A DNA stretch of 17,294 nucleotides from Candidatus Woesearchaeota archaeon (lineage in GTDB: Archaea > Nanobdellota > Nanobdellia > Woesearchaeales > JACPBV01). The notes under the pieces were generated by a model. It did no database searches and had not been told where the DNA came from. It worked only from the letters and a program-made list of their open reading frames with translations. The stretch is taken from positions 1-17,294 of the forward strand of contig JAHWHQ010000115.1 in the NCBI GenBank assembly GCA_019323195.1. The letters run 5' to 3'. The number at the start of each line of letters is the position of its first letter. The stretch's first letter is position 1. Positions 13,577 through 17,294 of this stretch are shown one piece after another. Made by a program: the position numbers and the translations under genes.

Positions 13577-13792
13577 GACCCCTTGGAGTAAATTCTAAAA
13601 AAACATGTATTTAAATGTTACGTTTCTGTCGCTGAAAGAAAGAAATAGATGAAAAATCTGCTGCTATGACCAAAGTACCAAACAGGCGGCCGGCTCCAGT
13701 ATTAGCATTCAAACAACCCCCAATACTTTACCCTGCTTTACACATCCATCCACAAATTCAAAAGCTTAATAAAAGAGTAATTACCAAAAAGA

Positions 13793-14137
13793 ATGATGAT
13801 AATAAACAAGACAAAAAACAGTATTCTGTCAGAAAAAGCAGAGCTATGCAAAAGCCCGTTTTCAAAGGCCTTAGGACTTATGTTCTCAGGAAAAAGCAGG
13901 ACATTGGTCTTCATCTTCAGCAAAGAAAAGATAATCTCACTTCACATGTTCTTTGTCTTCTACCCGATTGATGTCCTGTTTCTTGACAAGAACAAGAAGG
14001 TTGTCGAGACCAAAATAGGCTTCAGGCCCTTTACTTTCTGTACACCAAAAAACAAAGCAATGTATGTCATTGAGCTGCCAAGTGGAACCGTCAAAAAAAC
14101 AAAAACCTCCAGAGGAGATATCATAAGTTTTAAATAA
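13793..14137 (+). CDS. DUF192 family protein
   Basis: A 114-residue protein of unknown biochemical function with the DUF192 pattern: ALGLMFSG (26-33), the family's G-L-M motif; LHMFFVFYPIDVLFLD (50-65), where members usually have W-M-x-x-T/M-x-I-P-L-D-V-x-F; and YVIELPSGTV (91-100). The usual tryptophan and threonine of the central motif are replaced here by His and Phe/Val, a divergent form. No clear signal peptide; some relatives are exported. The start is probably the ATG at 13793 (a second ATG follows directly), fitting a weak TATA-like cttaataaa at 13765-13773 and a leaderless transcript. tRNA-Trp follows 30 bases downstream in the same direction. Confidence 0.75.
   Translation: MMIINKTKNSILSEKAELCKSPFSKALGLMFSGKSRTLVFIFSKEKIISLHMFFVFYPIDVLFLDKNKKVVETKIGFRPFTFCTPKNKAMYVIELPSGTVKKTKTSRGDIISFK
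14126..14134 (+). promoter_or_regulatory. TATA box of tRNA-Trp, inside the end of the DUF192 gene
   Basis: tttaaata covers the last codons of the DUF192 gene. A start about 26 bases downstream (near 14156) precedes the mature 5' end at 14168 by about 12 bases. An alternative, tatttaat at 14150-14157, is too close to the gene. Confidence 0.4.
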
Positions 14138-14167
14138 AGAATAATAATTCTATTTAATCTACAAAAA

Positions 14168-14280
14168 GGGGATGTCGTATAACCTGGCTATTACGGCCGG
14201 CTCCAGTAAATGGAGCGATGAGGCTCTTGCCGATGAAATGGCGTAACCGGCTAATCTGAGTTCGAATCTCAGCATCCCCA
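14168..14280 (+). tRNA. trnW: tRNA-Trp (anticodon CCA) with intron
   Basis: The acceptor stem ggggatg (14168-14174) pairs fully with catcccc (14273-14279), with discriminator A at 14280 and no encoded CCA. The D arm has GTA/TAC pairs plus a T-T and a GG-containing loop. The anticodon stem gccgg (14196-14200) pairs fully with ccggc (14247-14251) once a 39-base intron is removed, giving loop C-T-CCA-G-A with anticodon CCA at 14203-14205. The T arm is ctgag-ttcgaat-ctcag (14256-14272). The spliced length is 74 bases. Discriminator A and G37 suit archaeal tRNA-Trp. Confidence 0.93.
14207..14245 (+). other. tRNA-Trp intron (position 37/38)
   Basis: A 39-base intron. A bulge-helix-bulge fold can be drawn: 5' bulge A-G-T cut after G14206, a central helix of ctcc (14201-14204) with ggcg (14240-14243) containing one T-C mismatch, and 3' bulge T-A-A cut after A14245. 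It is a relaxed motif. The intron also starts with a segment that pairs with the anticodon side (gctcca 14200-14205 with tggagc 14211-14216). Archaeal tRNA-Trp introns often hold a C/D guide RNA. This one has two gatga boxes only 15 bases apart and no CTGA box, so it is too short for that. Confidence 0.7.
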
Positions 14281-14331
14281 TATCACTTATCAAATCGATA
14301 AAAAAGAAACATCCCAAAAGCGTATCTTCTT

Positions 14332-16353
14332 CTATTTAATATTCCTGCTGTGAAAATGCAGGATCATTATCAGAATGGTCAATATGCCAATCCCTATTAA
14401 TATATAGGGGTAATATACAGCAAAAAAATCCTTTGCATATGATATTAGGTTATAATAGACAAAAGAGTAAACAACACCGCTCAAGACAATAAGCCATATA
14501 GTTATGATTATTATCCTTCTGGCCTTCCCGGTTTTTTTCTTCTTCTTATTCTTCTTAGCCCCCCTCGTAGCCAGATATACAACAAAAAGCAGTAGTAATA
14601 ATGCAGCGGCAGCAATTATAAGATAAATATAATAAGCCTTTATAAAATCAAATACATAGCCGAACCTTGTGTAAATCGACCTGCCAAAAAACATATAGAT
14701 GGCATAAGAGATAACAGCCAAAAAAAGGCATGCGACTAAAGCAGGGTAGGCATATTTAACCACTGCAAAACTATTCTCCTCCTCTGTTTTCTTGCTGACC
14801 CTCTTAACCTCCATAAATCTCTCCCTAAACTCCTCTCCCCTCTTGCTGGCCTCTTTCTTTTTCTCTGTCTTGTCTTCCATGCTCTCCGCTTCTTCTCCCT
14901 TAGGTTTCCTTTTTCCTTCCCTCTTCCTAAGAGAATGGATTATTAATAGCGCAATTATCAGAATCCCGATGCCTGAAGCTGAATAGATAAAATAAGCCTT
15001 ATAAGGAAGGATATAATCTGCAGATAAAGCCGAGATAAAACCTTTCACCTTATCAAGGTAAAGCCCATATTTAAAAATAGCAAACAAAATAATCAATATT
15101 AAAGCTAATATTGCCAGATACCAGACAAGCATCCTTCCTTTCTTTGTCTTTGTTTCCTGCTTTGCCTTTCTACCTTTTCCTCTTTTTTTGGCAAGAACTG
15201 CAAAAAATAAGACGATGCCAAGCAAAACAATGCCCAGCCCGATATAATATTTTACATAGTTAAGGTAAAACCTTACCCTTTCAAAAAAAGCGCTTTTTCT
15301 TTTTAGCTTAATCGTGATTGATTCCCTAAACTCCTGGCTTCCTGTTTCTGCAATGATATCCAGGTTATAATCCCCCTCGGCAACACCCTCATCAGGATAA
15401 AGGGCCAGATTGATTGTCTTATCCTCATTATGCTTAAGGCTGAAATAAGCCTGGCTTAGTGAATACCAGTCTATCCCCTCTGCAGTAAGGGAATAATCCG
15501 CATCCTTCACTCCCTTGTTCTTTATAAGGATAGGGATATTCCTCCCGAAGTAATCGATTGCTGTATCATCAGCGCTTATAACAGTATTATAGCATTCCTT
15601 CTGCGGCAGGACCGAAAGCTCTAGCTCATCCCCTATGCTCATATCACTCTTCCCGGAAACAGCCTCTGCCCTGATATCAAAAGTCCCTTTTTCATCGCAT
15701 GGGGGATTTGCTGCCAATACTATCTCTCTTTTCTCCCCCCTGCCAAGCATGATTGTATTATTTTCCAAAGTTGAATTGACCCACCCGGGAGCATCCAGGA
15801 CAAAAGTGAATATATCATGTTCCCCGTTATTTTGGAGCTCCAGATCATACATGCCGTATGAACAGCCGCATATCTCGTCCTTTTCCTTGCTGATCTCCAG
15901 CCCGAACAGATAGCATTTTTTTATGTTGGTCTTTATTATGACGCTTCTCTTAAGGGCCTCCTTTGTAGTTATTATATCCAATATAATTGTAGTATTCCCT
16001 TCCTTCTCGATAGGAGGGTTTACGATTAATGGAAGTATAGCGCTCTTCCCGCTTTTCAGGACAGCGCTTTTCAAAGGCAGGGAAGCATATTCATTATCGA
16101 CATTAAAGGCAAATGTATCCGGGAAATTATTGTTATTCTTTATAAGAACAGGTATTATCGTCCTGTCCAGAGAGCATATCTCATAATAATCCGTATGAGC
16201 ATTAAATCTTATTGCAGAAAAATCCTCGATATTGGCATAAGGCCTGCCTAATTCTATCTTGACCTGCGCCAGGGCTCCTGGTAAGGCTGATAAGAATAAG
16301 AAGAGCATAACAGGGAATAAGGCAACAGCTAAGCGTATGGGTTTATTATTCAT
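14332..16353 (-). CDS. Exported Ig-domain protein with seven membrane helices in repeated units
   Basis: A 673-residue envelope protein counted from the ATG at 16353 (a GTG at 16356 is in frame but lies between GAGGG and that ATG). Signal peptide 1-29. The extracellular part (about 30-350) has three beta domains of NEW3/CARDB type, each with a ND-x-G-like turn (KNNNNFPDTF, QNNGEHDIFTF, KNKGVKDADYS) and cysteines. Then seven hydrophobic helices lie at about 371-389, 409-428, 453-473, 535-556, 575-597, 614-634 and 650-667. The last six form three helix pairs, each with a Tyr/Phe-rich segment of about 20-25 residues between helices. The first five blocks end in Lys/Arg-rich cytoplasmic stretches (for example KKNKKKKK). 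One loop (about 476-527) is highly charged and may be a coiled coil. I know no assigned function. Confidence 0.8.
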   Translation of the reverse strand: MNNKPIRLAVALFPVMLFLFLSALPGALAQVKIELGRPYANIEDFSAIRFNAHTDYYEICSLDRTIIPVLIKNNNNFPDTFAFNVDNEYASLPLKSAVLKSGKSAILPLIVNPPIEKEGNTTIILDIITTKEALKRSVIIKTNIKKCYLFGLEISKEKDEICGCSYGMYDLELQNNGEHDIFTFVLDAPGWVNSTLENNTIMLGRGEKREIVLAANPPCDEKGTFDIRAEAVSGKSDMSIGDELELSVLPQKECYNTVISADDTAIDYFGRNIPILIKNKGVKDADYSLTAEGIDWYSLSQAYFSLKHNEDKTINLALYPDEGVAEGDYNLDIIAETGSQEFRESITIKLKRKSAFFERVRFYLNYVKYYIGLGIVLLGIVLFFAVLAKKRGKGRKAKQETKTKKGRMLVWYLAILALILIILFAIFKYGLYLDKVKGFISALSADYILPYKAYFIYSASGIGILIIALLIIHSLRKREGKRKPKGEEAESMEDKTEKKKEASKRGEEFRERFMEVKRVSKKTEEENSFAVVKYAYPALVACLFLAVISYAIYMFFGRSIYTRFGYVFDFIKAYYIYLIIAAAALLLLLFVVYLATRGAKKNKKKKKTGKARRIIIITIWLIVLSGVVYSFVYYNLISYAKDFFAVYYPYILIGIGILTILIMILHFHSRNIK

Positions 16354-16380
16354 CACTATCCCTCATATCCCTTAAAGGAA

Positions 16381-16430
16381 ATATTTTTAAGACCACAAAA
16401 AAAGAGAAAATAAGTAAAAAATAAAAAACT
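16381..16430 (-). promoter_or_regulatory. T-tract and TATA box between the two leftward envelope genes
   Basis: After the stop of the S-layer-like gene, the minus strand reads T-rich for about 35 bases (16396-16430, including agttttttattttttact and ctttttttg), a probable archaeal terminator. It is followed by ttaaaaatat at 16381-16390, a TATA candidate giving a start near 16359, six bases before the ATG at 16353. Confidence 0.5.
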
Positions 16431-17294
16431 TTAGTAATAGGTTTTTTCGTCACCTGACTCCTCGTCGTCTTCGCTGCCTTTCAGCTTGTTAAACCCTATT
16501 ATAAGCCCCAGTATCACCAGCAAGACAACCAAGACCACAACGCCGATCTGCAAGGCGCTTTTTATCCTTGACAGGTTTGTGGTTGCGGCAGGTGCTGCAG
16601 CAGCGATGTTAGCTTTCAAAGGAACCTGTTTCAAGACATTCTCCCCGCTCTTTATAGCGACTGAGAATACCTGAAGTCCGCTTGCTGTTGCTGCTGCCTT
16701 AAGTGAGACATAAGCCTCTTTTGACTCTCCTGCCCCTACTACCATGACATTTGAAGGCAAGACGCTGAACTCAGCCCAGTCTGCTGAATCTACGGCTATT
16801 GAATAGACCTTTGACTCTGCTCCGTCATTTGTTATCTTGATTGGATACATTGCAGATCCTCCCTGCCCGACATCCTGTGTTTCAGGGCCTATTGCTACTA
16901 TTGTCTTTCCTGTAGTCTCTGGCCCTTCTGCAGGGACAGCGCATGTATCGCTCTCAACAACGGTTATCTTTGTTGTTTCACATACCTCTTCATCGCCGTC
17001 ATCATACTCAGCGCAAAGCTTGACCGTATATTCTCCTGGTTCTGCGCAGTCTGGGATTCTCATGTCCAGCTCATCTGAGGTTGTTGAATCGTCACAATCA
17101 TCATCTACTGCTCTATTGCAGTCTTCCTCATCCAGCTCATCAACATAATCTGAAGCTGAGATTCCTAAGGCAGGAACAGATGCTTTGATCTTGATGTCCT
17201 CTTCCTCTACCTCTCCCCTGTTCTTCAGCCTTGCTGAGACCAGAAGTGTCCTTCCTGCTTTTACCTCATTCTCAGGGTCTAATACTACATCTCT
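16431..17294 (-). CDS. Putative S-layer protein, C-terminal part
   Basis: The leftward frame is open to the right window edge, so the N-terminus is missing and the 287 residues visible are C-terminal. The internal ATG at 17063 is not the start, because the frame upstream continues the same domain. An Asp/Glu-rich CARDB-like domain (AGRTLLVSARLKNRG ... MRIPDCAEPGEYTVKLCAEY, with paired cysteines) is followed by a NEW3-like domain (GSAMYPIKITNDGAESKVYS ... ADWAEFSVLPS) and an Ala-rich spacer. A single membrane helix (IGVVVLVVLLVILGLIIGF) and an acidic cytoplasmic tail (GSEDDEESGDEKTYY) complete it. This is the architecture annotated as putative S-layer proteins in DPANN genomes. It is probably a main envelope component anchored by its C-terminus. 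Confidence 0.8.
   Translation of the reverse strand, partial: RDVVLDPENEVKAGRTLLVSARLKNRGEVEEEDIKIKASVPALGISASDYVDELDEEDCNRAVDDDCDDSTTSDELDMRIPDCAEPGEYTVKLCAEYDDGDEEVCETTKITVVESDTCAVPAEGPETTGKTIVAIGPETQDVGQGGSAMYPIKITNDGAESKVYSIAVDSADWAEFSVLPSNVMVVGAGESKEAYVSLKAAATASGLQVFSVAIKSGENVLKQVPLKANIAAAAPAATTNLSRIKSALQIGVVVLVVLLVILGLIIGFNKLKGSEDDEESGDEKTYY

Noticed and set aside
13687..13701. C/D guide RNA on the minus strand targeting tRNA-Trp
   Set aside because: Complementarity exists, but no acceptable C box precedes it, and the nearest D-like box (ctgt) would direct modification to position 28, which is not a known target.
13666..13971. Rightward open frame of 101 codons overlapping the DUF192 gene
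   Set aside because: It shares most of its length with the DUF192 gene in another frame. Its translation is low-complexity and basic with no family motif, while the DUF192 frame has clear motifs.
14207..14245. C/D box guide RNA in the tRNA-Trp intron
   Set aside because: Two gatga boxes are present, but they are too close together for a guide and D' box between them, and no CTGA box lies in the intron.
16431..17063. Complete 210-residue protein starting at the ATG at 17063
   Set aside because: The frame is open beyond this ATG to the window edge and encodes the rest of the same acidic domain, so this is an internal methionine of a longer protein.

Overview
This window looks like chromosomal DNA from a small-genome archaeon. 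A DPANN lineage such as the Woesearchaeota or Pacearchaeota is my best guess, from overall character only. The archaeal evidence is: TATA-type promoters about 26 bases upstream of start codons, many apparently leaderless; GGTGA-type ribosome binding sites at the other starts; a tRNA-Trp(CCA) gene split by an intron at position 37/38; and S-layer-like proteins with archaeal surface architecture. Core genes have moderate GC (about 45% by hand count in the 5' half of ahcY), while two blocks are far more AT-rich and look acquired.

Layout from left to right. (1) 1-1916, AT-rich accessory block: the tail of a DUF2080-like transposon-associated protein, then an archaeal-type P-loop ATPase with a winged helix and a C-terminal nuclease-like (DUF234-like) domain, preceded by two related palindromes. 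(2) 2084-5301, rightward housekeeping block: a small charged protein, a PfkB-family kinase most like adenosine kinases, an overlapping YggS-type PLP-binding protein, an unknown membrane protein with a real hairpin terminator, and a SemiSWEET sugar transporter. (3) 5465-7453: a leftward Lrp/AsnC regulator diverging from ahcY (S-adenosylhomocysteine hydrolase), with a perfect 9-bp inverted repeat between the two promoters. (4) 7395-8975, second AT-rich block: a leftward gene for a putative DNA-targeting nuclease (four repeated DNA-binding-like modules around an Mrr-like PD-(D/E)XK domain). It runs antisense into the last 59 bases of ahcY. Upstream lie a 12-bp hairpin, a foldback element of about 103 bases that looks like a structured RNA, and short GGCAAGTG repeats. 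(5) 9008-9874: a MEMO-family protein. (6) 9921-13518 leftward: a 1001-residue glycosylation-rich Ig-repeat surface protein followed one base later by a small membrane-anchored surface protein. (7) 13793-14280 rightward: a DUF192 protein and the intron-containing tRNA-Trp. (8) 14332-17294 leftward: an exported, seven-helix membrane protein built from repeated two-helix units, and the C-terminal part of a putative S-layer protein that continues past the window edge.

How the genes work together. AhcY releases adenosine and homocysteine from S-adenosylhomocysteine, and the adenosine-kinase-like protein could remove the adenosine, so both halves of methyl-cycle clean-up lie within about 4 kb. The Lrp regulator probably controls itself and perhaps ahcY. 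The right third is devoted to the cell envelope. The most unusual part is the junction of ahcY with the nuclease block. The 3' half of ahcY is markedly more AT-rich than the 5' half, and the nuclease module ends almost exactly at the ahcY stop codon. This is what free-standing homing with co-conversion of the target gene would leave.
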